Source: Spirochaetota bacterium (GTDB lineage Bacteria > Spirochaetota > UBA4802 > UBA5550). Taken from it: DNA of 58,046 nucleotides. The notes under the pieces were generated by a model that was not told where the DNA came from, ran no database searches, and saw only the letters and a program-made list of their open reading frames with translations. Made by a program: the position numbers and the translations under genes. This document shows positions 17,360-26,871 of this stretch, one piece after another. Location of the stretch: NCBI GenBank assembly GCA_016928865.1, contig JAFGJX010000118.1, positions 1 to 58,046 on the forward strand, given 5' to 3'. Every line of letters begins with the position of its first letter. Within the stretch, counting starts at the first letter, position 1.

Positions 17360-18553
17360 TCACAGGGTGATCGGCCGCCCTTCCTTCTTTTCGCTGTCCC
17401 AGTACGGGGAGATATCGAGCAGGCGGTTCACCACGTCCGGCATCACGGCAAGGACATGATCGACGTCGCGTTCCGCCGTGAAGCGGCTCAGGCTGAAGCG
17501 GATCGAGCCGTGGGCCGATGTGAAGGGCACGCCCATGGCGCGCAGAACATGCGACGGCTCAAGAGTGCCTGACGAGCAGGCCGAACCGGAAGAAGCGGCG
17601 ATACCCTGCCCGTCAAGATAGAGGAGAATCGCCTCGCCCTCAATATATTCGAAGCCGACGTTCGTTGTATTGGGTACCCGCCGGTCCCGGTTGCCGTTCA
17701 GCCCCGCGTTCTTAAACAAAGCGAGGATTCCATTTTCGAGACGATCGCGGAGCGCGCTCACCCTGCCGGCGTACTCGGGTAGGTGTGTCAGCGCCAGCTC
17801 GGCCGCCTTCCCCATGCCGACAATGCCGGGCACGTTCTCCGTGCCGGGCCTGCGGCCCTTTTCCTGGTGTCCGCCGAATAGTATGGGGCGCATCCTGGTC
17901 CCCCTTCGCACGTAGAGCGCGCCGATCCCCTTGGGCGAGTGGAACTTGTGGCCGGAGATCGTGAGCAGATCGCACTGGATCCTGTTCACGTCGATCGGCA
18001 CCTTGCCCGCCGCCTGCACCGCGTCCACATGAAACGGAATACCCCGCTCTTTTAAAAACAGGCCAATCTCATCGATCGGGAATATAACGCCTGTCTCGTT
18101 GTTGGCGTACATGATCGAGACGATCGCGGTATCGTCGTCGACCGCCTCCTTCAAAACGCCCATATCCAGATTACCCTCATGGTCAACGGGCACGTAGGTG
18201 ATCCGGTAGCCTTCTTTTTCAAGCTTCTTGCAGAGGGAAAGGACCGCGGGGTGCTCGACCCGCGAGGTGATCACATGGCGCCTGTCGCGGTAATAGGCGA
18301 GCGCCCCCTGTATGGCCATGTTGTCGCTCTCGGTCCCGGTCGCGGTAAAGACTATTTCATAGTCATGATCGGCGCCGATGAGCCTGGCAACGCTCTGCCT
18401 GGCCCGCTCGATGTCCTTCGCGACGGACCCGCCGAAGCCGTGCATGCTCGACGGGTTCCCGTAGCGCTCTGTCAGAAAGGGCATCATCGCGTCCAGGACT
18501 TCCGGCGCGACCATGGTTGTCGCGTTGTTGTCAAGATATACCGTCGTATTCAC
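17360..18553 (-). CDS. nifS: Cysteine desulfurase, NifS/IscS family
   Basis: A PLP enzyme that takes sulfur from cysteine and hands it as persulfide to the scaffold NifU for Fe-S cluster building. It starts with GTG behind an AAGGGGGG ribosome site. The PLP lysine is Lys203 in SGHKFHSPKG, the cofactor-stacking region is SRVEHPAV, and the persulfide Cys326 sits in SSGSACSSG. Length (397) is typical. It is 25 bp downstream of nifU. There are no nitrogenase genes nearby, so the pair likely serves general Fe-S assembly, as in other bacteria that use NifU/NifS in place of Isc. Confidence 0.95.
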   Translation of the reverse strand: MNTTVYLDNNATTMVAPEVLDAMMPFLTERYGNPSSMHGFGGSVAKDIERARQSVARLIGADHDYEIVFTATGTESDNMAIQGALAYYRDRRHVITSRVEHPAVLSLCKKLEKEGYRITYVPVDHEGNLDMGVLKEAVDDDTAIVSIMYANNETGVIFPIDEIGLFLKERGIPFHVDAVQAAGKVPIDVNRIQCDLLTISGHKFHSPKGIGALYVRRGTRMRPILFGGHQEKGRRPGTENVPGIVGMGKAAELALTHLPEYAGRVSALRDRLENGILALFKNAGLNGNRDRRVPNTTNVGFEYIEGEAILLYLDGQGIAASSGSACSSGTLEPSHVLRAMGVPFTSAHGSIRFSLSRFTAERDVDHVLAVMPDVVNRLLDISPYWDSEKKEGRPITL

Positions 18554-18578
18554 TTCCGTCCCCCCTTTATGTCCGTGC

Positions 18579-19427
18579 CTATGGTTTCACCTCGAGTACC
18601 GTGATGTCCTCCTCGACGAACTCCCGGAGCTTTGCCTCGACAAGGTTTTTAAGGGTCACATCAGAAACTCTGCAGTTGACGCACTGGCCGCGCAGGCCCA
18701 CGTGCACGTTCCTGCCGTCAACGTCTATGAGCTCGATATCGCCCCCGTCCTTCTGGAGCATGGGCCTGATGATGTTGGCTATCGTCTCCTCGACGAGCTG
18801 CATGCGCTTGATATTGGTGAGCGGCTTCCTCTCCGCGGGTTTTTTCTCAGCCGTGCCGGCCTCGCCCGCCATTTCGTTCAGGATATCCTCAATTTTCGGG
18901 ATGCAGGAACCGCAGGCCCCGCCCGCCTTGGTGTAGTTGGTGACCTGTTCAACTGTCTTGAGGTTGTTCTCCCTGATGACATCGCGGATCAGGTTCTCGG
19001 TCACGCCAAAGCAGTGACAGACGATCTCCCCCTCGACGTCCGCGTGGTCGGTCACCTTCTCTCCCCGCCAGACCTTGATCGCCTTCTCGAGCGCCTCGTT
19101 GCCCATGACCGAGCAGTGCATCTTCTCCTCGGGAAGCCCCCCCAGGTAATCGGCGATGTCCCTGTTGGTGATCTTCTCCGCCTCCTCAACGGTCTTGCCG
19201 ATGATCATCTCCGTCAGGGCCGATGATGACGCGATCGCGCTGCCGCAGCCGAAGGTCTCGAACTTGGCGTCGCGGATGATGTTCTTGTCGTCGATCTTCA
19301 GATACAGCTTCAGGGCGTCGCCGCACACGATGCTGCCCACCTCGGCCACCGCGTTCGCGTCGTCGATCCTGCCCACGTTCTTCGGGTTCATGTAAAGCTG
19401 TTTTACTTTATCGGTGTAATCCCACAT
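18579..19427 (-). CDS. nifU: Three-domain NifU Fe-S cluster scaffold
   Basis: It builds and transfers Fe-S clusters with sulfur from NifS. All three NifU domains are present. The N-terminal IscU-type scaffold has Cys35, Cys61 and Cys105. The central [2Fe-2S] BFD-like domain has Cys137, Cys139, Cys172 and Cys175. The C-terminal Nfu domain has the C-V-N-C pair at 249/252. A short Lys/Glu-rich linker (about 190-205) joins the last two. The start has a strong GAGGAGG ribosome site, and a near-consensus promoter lies 28 bp further upstream. It heads the four-gene leftward operon. Confidence 0.95.
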   Translation of the reverse strand: MWDYTDKVKQLYMNPKNVGRIDDANAVAEVGSIVCGDALKLYLKIDDKNIIRDAKFETFGCGSAIASSSALTEMIIGKTVEEAEKITNRDIADYLGGLPEEKMHCSVMGNEALEKAIKVWRGEKVTDHADVEGEIVCHCFGVTENLIRDVIRENNLKTVEQVTNYTKAGGACGSCIPKIEDILNEMAGEAGTAEKKPAERKPLTNIKRMQLVEETIANIIRPMLQKDGGDIELIDVDGRNVHVGLRGQCVNCRVSDVTLKNLVEAKLREFVEEDITVLEVKP

Positions 19428-19454
19428 GGGAATCCTCCTCGGAATTAGCTGAAC

Positions 19455-19483
19455 ACTATGATGGCGGCCGGAGCATCTGTCAA
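19455..19483 (-). promoter_or_regulatory. Sigma-70 promoter for nifU-nifS operon
   Basis: On the minus strand a perfect TTGACA (19483-19478) and CATAGT (19460-19455) are separated by 17 bp. The predicted start is near 19448, about 20 bases before the ATG and just ahead of the AGGAGG site. Confidence 0.65.
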
Positions 19484-19530
19484 ATACATTAACGGCGCCG
19501 GCATGCCAGTATATTAATATACACTAAAAT

Positions 19531-19546
19531 ACTTGAGATGTCGAGT
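19531..19546. promoter_or_regulatory. Possible regulator site upstream of nifU promoter
   Basis: ACTTGA and TCGAGT form an inverted repeat with one mismatch around GATG, about 50 bp upstream of the -35 box. It broadly resembles half-sites used by Rrf2-type regulators, but the spacing is not standard. Confidence 0.2.
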
Positions 19547-19743
19547 AAAAATCAAAAATGACGACAAACCGTGTTGAGAAACTGCGCCGTACGACCGCCG
19601 GGTGGCCCCCCGAAGATTCAATATAGCGCCATAAGAATTTAATCTCCGCATCCCATCATCATATAAAAACCCGGGGGCGGCCGTAATTCGTATTTATTCA
19701 TTGCCAAAAACGACCGTTCGTGATTGTATAACAGCCGGCCGCA

Positions 19744-21837
19744 ATGCGCCGCGAATCATCACGCCATATGCAGACTGATTACACATTGCTCAGCGTGGAC
19801 GTCTGGGACACGCTCTTACGCAGGCCCTGCCATCCTGACGAGGTGAAGCTATTCTCGTCGCGCTATATCTATCTTACATACCATGGACGCCTGAAGCCTG
19901 AATTTCATGATCCCCTCCAGATCCTCGGAAAGCGGCAGGAAATAGAGGAGACAATCGCGCGGCATAACCGCGCCCGCGGACTCGACGGCGAGTATATCAT
20001 AGAAGATGTCATGGAAAAGCTTGCTTCAACAGTGCTCACAGTGCGGAATGCGGCGGAGGCAAAAAAAATACGCGCCGATGTCATCGAAGCCGAGATACGG
20101 CACGAGTGCTCCATCGCCTACGCCGACAACAAAATCTCCCCCCTGCTCTCGGGATACAGCGCAAGGCATAGCATCTTCCTGTCGGATTTCTACATGTCCC
20201 CGGACCAGGTGCGCCGCATTCTCGCGCACGCCGGGGCCGACGATCGCGCCATGACCGGGCACACATCCTCCGGGCATCTATTGAGCAAGTCTTCCGGCAG
20301 GCTCTTCCGTGCGGTCCATGAGGCATATTCTCTGCTGCCGCGCGAGCACCTGCATATCGGCGACCACGCCGTTTCCGACCGGTCTGTGCCCGCGCGTATG
20401 GGCATTTCAGCCAAGAGGCACGTCAACAGGAAAGAAAACCGTCTCCGGCTGCGACGTGAACGGCTCGGCAGGGCGCGGCTGTCCGGCGGCGGCATCGATC
20501 CGCTGGCGCGCGAGCTTTCAGGCAGGTTGAGATCCATCAGGCCGCCGCACGGCCTGACCGGCACACAAAAAAAGCTCTTCAGTCTCGGCGCCCGCCATTC
20601 ATTGATCTTTTACGCCTTCGTCCTGTTCGTTATCGAAGAGGCGATAAAGAACGGGATCGGCCGTATCTATTATTTCAGCAGGGAGGGATACTTTTTCAGC
20701 CGGATCCATGAAGAGATACGAAAACGCAATCCCCTGGGCATACCGATCCCTGATTGCGAGGTCCTTCAGGTCAGCAGGAAATCCACCTTTGCCGCAACCC
20801 TGTTCGATTGCTCATTAAAAGAGATGCGGCGGCTCTGGAGCCTGCACACGGAACAGTCGGTGGAGGATCTTTTCATGTCCCTGGACATCGACATCTCCGG
20901 GTACGCATCCATGATCCAGAGCCACTGCATTGATGCCCGGGAAAAAATAAAAAATCCGGGTGATGATGAAAGAATGCGGAATCTATTCAGCGACAGGGCA
21001 TTTATCAAAAAGCTGAAACGCGAAACGGCCGGGAAACGGAAAATGCTCCTGACCTATCTGTCCGCGCACGGCATACGTGACGACAGGAGCCCGCTCTTTA
21101 TCGTCGATATCGGCTGGCGCGGCTCGGTGCAGGACAACCTTGCCGCCATCCTGCCGGGTAAAACAATCCGCGGCTGCTACCTCGGTCTGCATGACTTTTT
21201 GAACGAACAGCCGCGCACCGCGATAAAAAAATCGTACGGCCCGGACGGCAACCGGGACCCGCTTGAAGCCCTGTTCCCGATACATTTCGAGAGCGTGCTC
21301 GAGACCCTGGCCAACACTGACCGGGGCAGCGCGCGGGGCTATACGCGCAGGGGAAAATCGATCACGGTAATCGAAGAGGCGTTCGAGGGAGAGGGCCGGG
21401 TCTGGCGGGACAGCGTCCGCTTCTTCCAGGAGGGCGCGCTGGCCGCTGCCGGAATCTTTGCGGAATACGTCCGGAACCACGCCCTGAGCTCCCGCGAGCT
21501 GCGGCCCGCGTTTGACAGGACCCTGACCCGGCTGATCGTCAACCCGCCCATTGTACTGGCAAGGGCATTCCGGGCATTGCACCATAATGAAACCTTTGGC
21601 CTCGGCAGGATCGAGAACATGGAGGAAGCGATGTCTTTCCCCTTCGGCTTGCTCCTGAAATCATTCTTCAATAAAACATCCCGCGGGGCAGCCGTCGAGG
21701 CCCTGCGGAGGACCAGGTGGCCCCATGCCGCGCTGAAACTGCGGAGCAGGCTGCTCCACCTTCTGCTGAAAGGGGTGCTGAGGAATGTGCTATCGGGGAG
21801 GAAGTGGTACGGGCTATTCAGCAAAGAGGATGAATAA
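19744..21837 (+). CDS. Large HAD-like protein of polysaccharide-cluster type, 697 aa
   Basis: The first 230 residues read as a HAD domain: SVDVWDTLL (nucleophile Asp and second Asp in motif I), SIFLSDFYMS (motif II) and LHIGDHAVSD (motif IV). The C-terminal 450 residues have motifs seen in uncharacterised proteins of surface-glycan clusters (RIYYFSREGYFFSRI and PLFIVDIGWRGSVQD). There is no signal peptide. The reaction is unknown; a role in glycan assembly is inferred from its neighbour, a GT2 gene starting 3 bp after its stop. Starts at 19744 and 19768 are both possible and neither has a good ribosome site. Codon use is GC-rich, unlike the GT2 gene that follows. Confidence 0.75.
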   Translation: MRRESSRHMQTDYTLLSVDVWDTLLRRPCHPDEVKLFSSRYIYLTYHGRLKPEFHDPLQILGKRQEIEETIARHNRARGLDGEYIIEDVMEKLASTVLTVRNAAEAKKIRADVIEAEIRHECSIAYADNKISPLLSGYSARHSIFLSDFYMSPDQVRRILAHAGADDRAMTGHTSSGHLLSKSSGRLFRAVHEAYSLLPREHLHIGDHAVSDRSVPARMGISAKRHVNRKENRLRLRRERLGRARLSGGGIDPLARELSGRLRSIRPPHGLTGTQKKLFSLGARHSLIFYAFVLFVIEEAIKNGIGRIYYFSREGYFFSRIHEEIRKRNPLGIPIPDCEVLQVSRKSTFAATLFDCSLKEMRRLWSLHTEQSVEDLFMSLDIDISGYASMIQSHCIDAREKIKNPGDDERMRNLFSDRAFIKKLKRETAGKRKMLLTYLSAHGIRDDRSPLFIVDIGWRGSVQDNLAAILPGKTIRGCYLGLHDFLNEQPRTAIKKSYGPDGNRDPLEALFPIHFESVLETLANTDRGSARGYTRRGKSITVIEEAFEGEGRVWRDSVRFFQEGALAAAGIFAEYVRNHALSSRELRPAFDRTLTRLIVNPPIVLARAFRALHHNETFGLGRIENMEEAMSFPFGLLLKSFFNKTSRGAAVEALRRTRWPHAALKLRSRLLHLLLKGVLRNVLSGRKWYGLFSKEDE

Positions 21838-21840
21838 GAA

Positions 21841-22884
21841 GTGAGAAATATCAAGGTATCTGTAATAATCCCTGTATATAATGCCGGGAAACATCTTCCC
21901 CAATGTCTGAATAGTCTTATAGAACAGTCATTAAGAGAGATAGAAATCCTTTGTATTAATGATGGCTCTTCCGACAATTCATTGAAAATTTTAAGGGAGT
22001 ACGCATTAAAAGATCCACGAATAACAGTTCTTGAGCAGAGCAATCATGGCGCAGGAACGGCCAGAAATGCCGGTTTGTCTAAAGCTCGCGGGAAATACCT
22101 ATCTTTTCTTGACTCGGATGACTATTTTAAACCAACAATGCTGGAAGAGAGTTACAAGTATGCTGAAGATCAAAAGGCTGATATAATAATATTTGATGTT
22201 TGGCGAATTGATGATGCCACTGGAAACGAGATGCTCTCCGACTGGATAATAAGGCGGGATTTTCTTCCAAAACAAAAAATATTTTCCGTCAATGATATTC
22301 CTGATAAGATTTTTAATTTTTCACATAATGTTGTTTGGAACAAGCTGTTTAGGAGGGATTTCATTGCCAAAAACAATCTAAAATTTCAGGAAGTACCGCA
22401 TACGAATGATACACTTTTTATGTGCAGGGCGCTGCTGATGGCTCAGAGAATCTCGGTGCTGGATAAAAAACTTCTCTTTTACAGAAACAATCTAAAATTA
22501 TCTTTAACTTCCAGGTCTGTTCGCCAGAAGCACCCCTTGTGCATATACAGCGTTTTATCCGCAATACAGCAAGAATCAATAAATTCTGGCATGTATGATA
22601 AAATTGAAAAGAGCTTTGCCAATCTTGCATTGAGCCAATTAATATTTAATTTATATAGCACAAACGGTCGTGCTTTTCGAATCTTATACCGCAATATACG
22701 ATATAAATGGTCCGATGAATTCGGAATAAGCGGACATGACAGAGATTATTTTTATTTTAAATCGGATTATGATCATTATCTTGATCTGAAAGATACGGCT
22801 TACTGTGTTTATATATTAAAATCGAGTTTAGGACTTTCCTTCCGACGCAATCGGTGTGTTGCACAAGTATCATCAGAATTATAA
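21841..22884 (+). CDS. Family 2 glycosyltransferase
   Basis: GT-A fold sugar transferase. It starts with GTG, with GAGG 13 bp upstream. The N-terminal motif is KVSVIIPVYNAGKHL, the nucleotide-binding strand is CINDGSSDNS, and the metal-binding motif is DSDD at 91-94. The C-terminal 200 residues are helical and Tyr/Arg-rich without recognised domains. It probably adds one sugar in O-antigen or capsule assembly. The gene is much AT-richer than the HAD-like gene 3 bp before it, so the pair may have different origins. It is closely similar in its first 95 residues to the GT2 at 23661-24641, which faces it. Confidence 0.9.
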   Translation: MRNIKVSVIIPVYNAGKHLPQCLNSLIEQSLREIEILCINDGSSDNSLKILREYALKDPRITVLEQSNHGAGTARNAGLSKARGKYLSFLDSDDYFKPTMLEESYKYAEDQKADIIIFDVWRIDDATGNEMLSDWIIRRDFLPKQKIFSVNDIPDKIFNFSHNVVWNKLFRRDFIAKNNLKFQEVPHTNDTLFMCRALLMAQRISVLDKKLLFYRNNLKLSLTSRSVRQKHPLCIYSVLSAIQQESINSGMYDKIEKSFANLALSQLIFNLYSTNGRAFRILYRNIRYKWSDEFGISGHDRDYFYFKSDYDHYLDLKDTAYCVYILKSSLGLSFRRNRCVAQVSSEL

Positions 22885-22923
22885 TTTTTTTTGCTGTTCT
22901 TTTTGCATTAGTAAATAAGTATA

Positions 22924-23562
22924 TTACGCACAATATTGATATATTGCGGATCCATTCTCAAAACCCAAAAATTTAAATCTGCTATCGACATCCATAAATA
23001 TTTTACATACCATCATAACATGGCATGCTTCAATTTGACGCAGATCATATTCTTTTAATGTGTCCGGTCGTTTTGAAGGCCGCAAGGTAGGAGATTTAGC
23101 GAGACTCCAGTTGTAATCATCAAAAATCATATATGCATTAGGTCTGCAAAGTTCTTTGAGAATACACGTTGCCGGAGCATCAAGATGAAAAACATGTCCC
23201 CCATCAATATATGCTAAATCAAATTTTGGCAATTTTTTTTCTAAGGCACCCATGGCTAATTCGAAATGATACCCTGAATATGTTTTTAATGGATTTCCCA
23301 TAGAAGAATCAATATTAGCAAATCCACGTTCAGCAAGATCCTCGGCAAGTTCCTTTACATGATGCTCGCGGCTTAATAATATAATTTTTCCTTTATTATT
23401 CAATTTTTCAGCAACAGGAAGAGTTGTCGCCCCTATGCCAACTCCAATTTCATAGTAAACTGGATTATCATTTGATTTCATGACAAGATCTAAATATCTT
23501 AAAACCGTACTATCAGGTTTCGATAGTGTCTCATAACCTTGAGTACCAATTTTTTCTATCAT
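22924..23562 (-). CDS. Class I SAM methyltransferase, Methyltransf_24-like
   Basis: 212 residues. SAM motif I is YYEIGVGIGATTLPVA, and the strand DLAYIDGGHVFHLDAPA is the post-motif typical of Methyltransf_24 enzymes often found in glycan and lipopolysaccharide clusters. MIFDDYNW is a further conserved strand. It likely methylates a sugar or a nucleotide-sugar intermediate; the substrate is unknown. It is the last gene of the leftward polysaccharide run, 98 bp after the GT2 gene. The gene is AT-rich like its upstream neighbours. Confidence 0.82.
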   Translation of the reverse strand: MIEKIGTQGYETLSKPDSTVLRYLDLVMKSNDNPVYYEIGVGIGATTLPVAEKLNNKGKIILLSREHHVKELAEDLAERGFANIDSSMGNPLKTYSGYHFELAMGALEKKLPKFDLAYIDGGHVFHLDAPATCILKELCRPNAYMIFDDYNWSLAKSPTLRPSKRPDTLKEYDLRQIEACHVMMVCKIFMDVDSRFKFLGFENGSAIYQYCA

Positions 23563-23660
23563 TTATTTTACAACCTCATTATTTTTAATATTATTCAGGT
23601 TTAAAATACAGGTTCATTTTCTAGACCCTGTTATATATAGAATAGTCATACCATCACAAT

Positions 23661-24641
23661 TCAGTTTCTCTTGGTATTATGAAATAATATTTTTAGCCAT
23701 AGTGGATACTTTTTTAAGCTTATATAATTTTTCTTCAATTCAATTTTCCTGATCTTTTCCAAGAATAAAGTGAATTCTTTATCATTTATCAAACGAAATT
23801 GCTTTTTCATCGATTTATAGAAATGAAATTTTTTACTTTTATTTGTTATTTGACTGGCCAGGTAAAACATGCTGTTGATTCTTTTATAGGTTATAATATT
23901 TTTATAATTGTTTAGAATGTCATATTTTACTAATATACTTTCCGTAATATCATATACATGTTTGAGAAATGAATAATTTCCACTTTCGCGTTTGTGGAGA
24001 GTAGAATTTTCAACATTTTGTCTGTAGTGGTAGGTAATGCCGTCAACTATACTGATTCTTTCAGCCAACAATATACCTGAAATCACGAAAGGGATATCAA
24101 CCCCTATTTTAGTCTCGGCAAGTTGCAACTCATATAGGTCTAAAAAATCTTTTTTAAATAGCTTATCCCAGATTGCATTGCTTGAGTATTTAGCAAACAG
24201 CTGTTCTTTATTGTAAATTTCATGCTGGCCAATCGATGACGCAAAGGTCTGCGTTTTGCCATCGAAATTCTTATAAAATCCTCTCATCAAAACTATTTGC
24301 GAATTATTCTCAAGACCCTTATTATAAAGGAGTTCAAAATTTTCTGATTCAACCCAATCATCACTATCCACAAATCCAATATAGTGGCCTCTTGCTACTC
24401 GAAGTGCTTGATTTCTTGGAGTCCCGGGATTTCCGCTCGGCTTATCATTGTTAATTAAAACAATTCTATCATCAATATTCTTGTATTTTTCAATAATTTT
24501 CAGCGATCCATCGGAAGATCCATCATTTACGATTATTAGTTCTAAGTCGGTGAGAGTCTGATTCAAAATAGATTCTATGCATTGACTTAAATATTTTTCC
24601 GTATTATAAACAGGCACAATCACAGACACTTTAATTGTCAT
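23661..24641 (-). CDS. Family 2 glycosyltransferase
   Basis: A 326-residue GT-A enzyme with KVSVIVPVYNTEKYL, IIVNDGSSDGS and the metal site DSDD at 92-95. The C-terminus is Lys/Tyr-rich and helical (IRKIELKKNYISLKK). It starts 2 bp after the stop of the fusion gene, so the two are probably translationally coupled; the ribosome site is AAGGA. Strongly AT-rich. It most likely adds a sugar to the O-antigen or another surface glycan. Confidence 0.9.
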   Translation of the reverse strand: MTIKVSVIVPVYNTEKYLSQCIESILNQTLTDLELIIVNDGSSDGSLKIIEKYKNIDDRIVLINNDKPSGNPGTPRNQALRVARGHYIGFVDSDDWVESENFELLYNKGLENNSQIVLMRGFYKNFDGKTQTFASSIGQHEIYNKEQLFAKYSSNAIWDKLFKKDFLDLYELQLAETKIGVDIPFVISGILLAERISIVDGITYHYRQNVENSTLHKRESGNYSFLKHVYDITESILVKYDILNNYKNIITYKRINSMFYLASQITNKSKKFHFYKSMKKQFRLINDKEFTLFLEKIRKIELKKNYISLKKYPLWLKILFHNTKRN

Positions 24642-24643
24642 TA

Positions 24644-26818
24644 TTACAATTCCTTCTCGTCCTGCAATATATTGATTATATCTGGATAATATGACAATAT
24701 CTTTTGAATCTGTATATCATTCTGTCCTCCATACCCATTTCCCCTAAAAAGGGTAAGACCCTGATCAAGGCCATATTCTCTTGCGGGATTAATATAGACC
24801 AATTGTGATATATTATTGTCTACAACTTGAATTTTTCTGCCATTTAAAATCGCCATTGCCCAAAACCAGATATCATCAGCTGTAGGTGTTAGATCCAGAT
24901 AGAGTTCCTCATTTAAAAGATCTTTATAATAAAAACGCGGAGGATATAGAACACCTCCACATCCGGTAAAAACCAATCTTGCAGAAGGAACTACGATACT
25001 CGACCTATGCTCCCATTCTAAATATGGCTTAATACTCCCATTATCATTAAAAATAATTTTATGTGCCCGATGGCAATGGATTGAATCTTGATTTTTCAAA
25101 TATGAATCATACAACAATTGGAGCCAATTTTCAGGATAGTAAATGTCATCATCGGCTGTTACAATAATGTCATCAGGATATTCAATAATGGCGGGCAATA
25201 GTTTCTTAAATGATTTTATATCTCGAAACCATTTAATTATTAAACCTTTTTCTTGCAGTCTCAATAAATTTTTCGGTAAACTTTTATATTTACCAGAAAA
25301 TTGTTCTTCGCCAAGCCATAGTATAAGCATATCAGGCTTTATTTTTTGACTCAGCAATGAATAAATGGTATAATGAACCTCTTTAATTCTCTGGGGAAAT
25401 GAAGTTAAAGATACAATTAATCTTGGTTGCCTTGGCTTATTGTTATATTTCTGCAAATGTTTAATTTTTTTATTGATTGTACTTTTATTTATGAATACTA
25501 CACCCCGGGATTTTAATGATAATTTATCCCTATATGACTTGGGTAAAATTAATAAAGCATTTCTATTAATGATTTTTATTAGATTTTCAAGGGACCACTT
25601 GAATAATATTATACTTTTCCGTGGCAACCAGGTTGCTGATTTCCCAATTTTATACGCATAGCTAGATTTTATTGATTTTATTTCATTAACATTGTTTTTC
25701 AATTCCTCATCTTTCTTTTTCAGCAGCTCATCCTTCTTTTTCAGCAGCTCATCCTTCTCTTTCAGCAGCTCATCCTTCTCTTTCAGCAGCTCACCCTTCT
25801 CTTTCAGCAGCTCATCCTTCTCTTTCAGCAGCTCATCCTTCTCTTTTTTTGTACTTTCCAGTTGTTTTACCATCATACGATTTGCGATTATCACATCCCT
25901 GGCATCATCCAGAAGTTGCATAAGACTTACTGTATGGCGTTCGATATCGATATCAGGCCTATTATTTTCAAGTATTTCCATGATTTCATTATACGAATAT
26001 CCCATTTCCGACAAAATCCCTGTGCCGAGATATTGGACATAATCTCTTACAACACGCCAGAGCTGAGGATTACCAAGCTCTTGCATCCATTGCTCAGCGT
26101 GAAAAGAATCGGGCCTGTCCTTTTCATACACCGTTCCTTGATCGCCGCCTTTCCATTTTAAACTATCGCCATTGCCATATATCAGCATTTCTTCATTAAA
26201 CGGCAAACCAAGATATTCGCAAATATTTTTTACATTACCTTCAGGATTCGCAAGTAAATCTTCATATTTAATATTTAAATATCTTTCTGAAAATATTTTT
26301 TTCCCATCAACAAGCAATCGCGGACCATCCAGCAGGGGGCTTTTATAAAAGGCAAGTCGATACCAGTCCCTTTTTATCCACGTGTGAACAATTGAAGCGA
26401 GAACAGCCGCGGGATTCCTCCACAAAAAAATGCATTTTGCTTCCGGAAAGTATTCAAACAATTCTCTGATTATCAGATAATATCGGGGGGTTTTATCAAG
26501 AAAAAAGCGTTTCCCTGATTTATTTAACAATGAAAGGTAGAATCCTTCAAGTACCCCGGCAATTTTCTCTTTATATTCCTCTTCTCCTCCGTCCAGAGTT
26601 GAGATAAATTCTTTCAAATTTTTTGCATACAAATCAGAATTATAGGCTGACATATAATTTTCAGGCTTTAAGGCGTGCAGATGATGTAATAAAATCCACG
26701 GTTCCGATTGAGTATGGATCTGGGGATGAGAACCGAGGATCTTCTGTGTCATGGTTGATCCCGACCTCGGCTGAGAAAGGAGAAAAATAAGATTCTGGCC
26801 TCTTTTCTGTCTATTCAT
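24644..26818 (-). CDS. Sulfotransferase-coiled coil-glycosyltransferase fusion protein
   Basis: Residues 1-290 form a PAPS-dependent sulfotransferase: the 5'-phosphosulfate loop SQPRSGSTMTQ lies near residue 15-25 and the 3'-phosphate loop (FLWRNPAAVLASIVHTW) about 120 residues later. A run of KDELLKE heptads follows, encoded by a 21-bp tandem repeat, and would make a rigid coiled coil. The last 260 residues have a GT-A glycosyltransferase pattern: RLIVSLTSFPQRI, metal site TADDDIYYPENW near 556, and LTPTADDIWFWAM. One chain may therefore both add and sulfate a sugar. The start is ATG 26818 (a TTG two codons upstream is the only alternative). The gene is AT-rich. Confidence 0.85.
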   Translation of the reverse strand: MNRQKRGQNLIFLLSQPRSGSTMTQKILGSHPQIHTQSEPWILLHHLHALKPENYMSAYNSDLYAKNLKEFISTLDGGEEEYKEKIAGVLEGFYLSLLNKSGKRFFLDKTPRYYLIIRELFEYFPEAKCIFLWRNPAAVLASIVHTWIKRDWYRLAFYKSPLLDGPRLLVDGKKIFSERYLNIKYEDLLANPEGNVKNICEYLGLPFNEEMLIYGNGDSLKWKGGDQGTVYEKDRPDSFHAEQWMQELGNPQLWRVVRDYVQYLGTGILSEMGYSYNEIMEILENNRPDIDIERHTVSLMQLLDDARDVIIANRMMVKQLESTKKEKDELLKEKDELLKEKGELLKEKDELLKEKDELLKKKDELLKKKDEELKNNVNEIKSIKSSYAYKIGKSATWLPRKSIILFKWSLENLIKIINRNALLILPKSYRDKLSLKSRGVVFINKSTINKKIKHLQKYNNKPRQPRLIVSLTSFPQRIKEVHYTIYSLLSQKIKPDMLILWLGEEQFSGKYKSLPKNLLRLQEKGLIIKWFRDIKSFKKLLPAIIEYPDDIIVTADDDIYYPENWLQLLYDSYLKNQDSIHCHRAHKIIFNDNGSIKPYLEWEHRSSIVVPSARLVFTGCGGVLYPPRFYYKDLLNEELYLDLTPTADDIWFWAMAILNGRKIQVVDNNISQLVYINPAREYGLDQGLTLFRGNGYGGQNDIQIQKILSYYPDIINILQDEKEL
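25712..25852 (-). repeat. 21-bp tandem repeat coding a heptad coil
   Basis: The core CAGCAGCTCATCC recurs at 25721, 25742, 25763, 25784, 25805 and 25826, an exact 21-bp period, with degenerate units on both sides. It stays in frame and encodes (K/E)KDELLK heptads inside the fusion protein. Such arrays change copy number by slippage. Confidence 0.95.
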
Positions 26819-26871
26819 GATCAAATCTCTTCATCCAAATCATTTTTTCGAATATACTAGAATATAAATTA

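Larger units (their letters stand above)
19428..19743. other. Divergent intergenic region between nifU and the HAD-like gene
   Basis: It holds the nifU promoter, the inverted repeat at 19531-19546 and an AT palindrome (ATATTAATAT, about 19511-19520). The half nearest the rightward gene shows no clear promoter or ribosome site. Confidence 0.6.
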
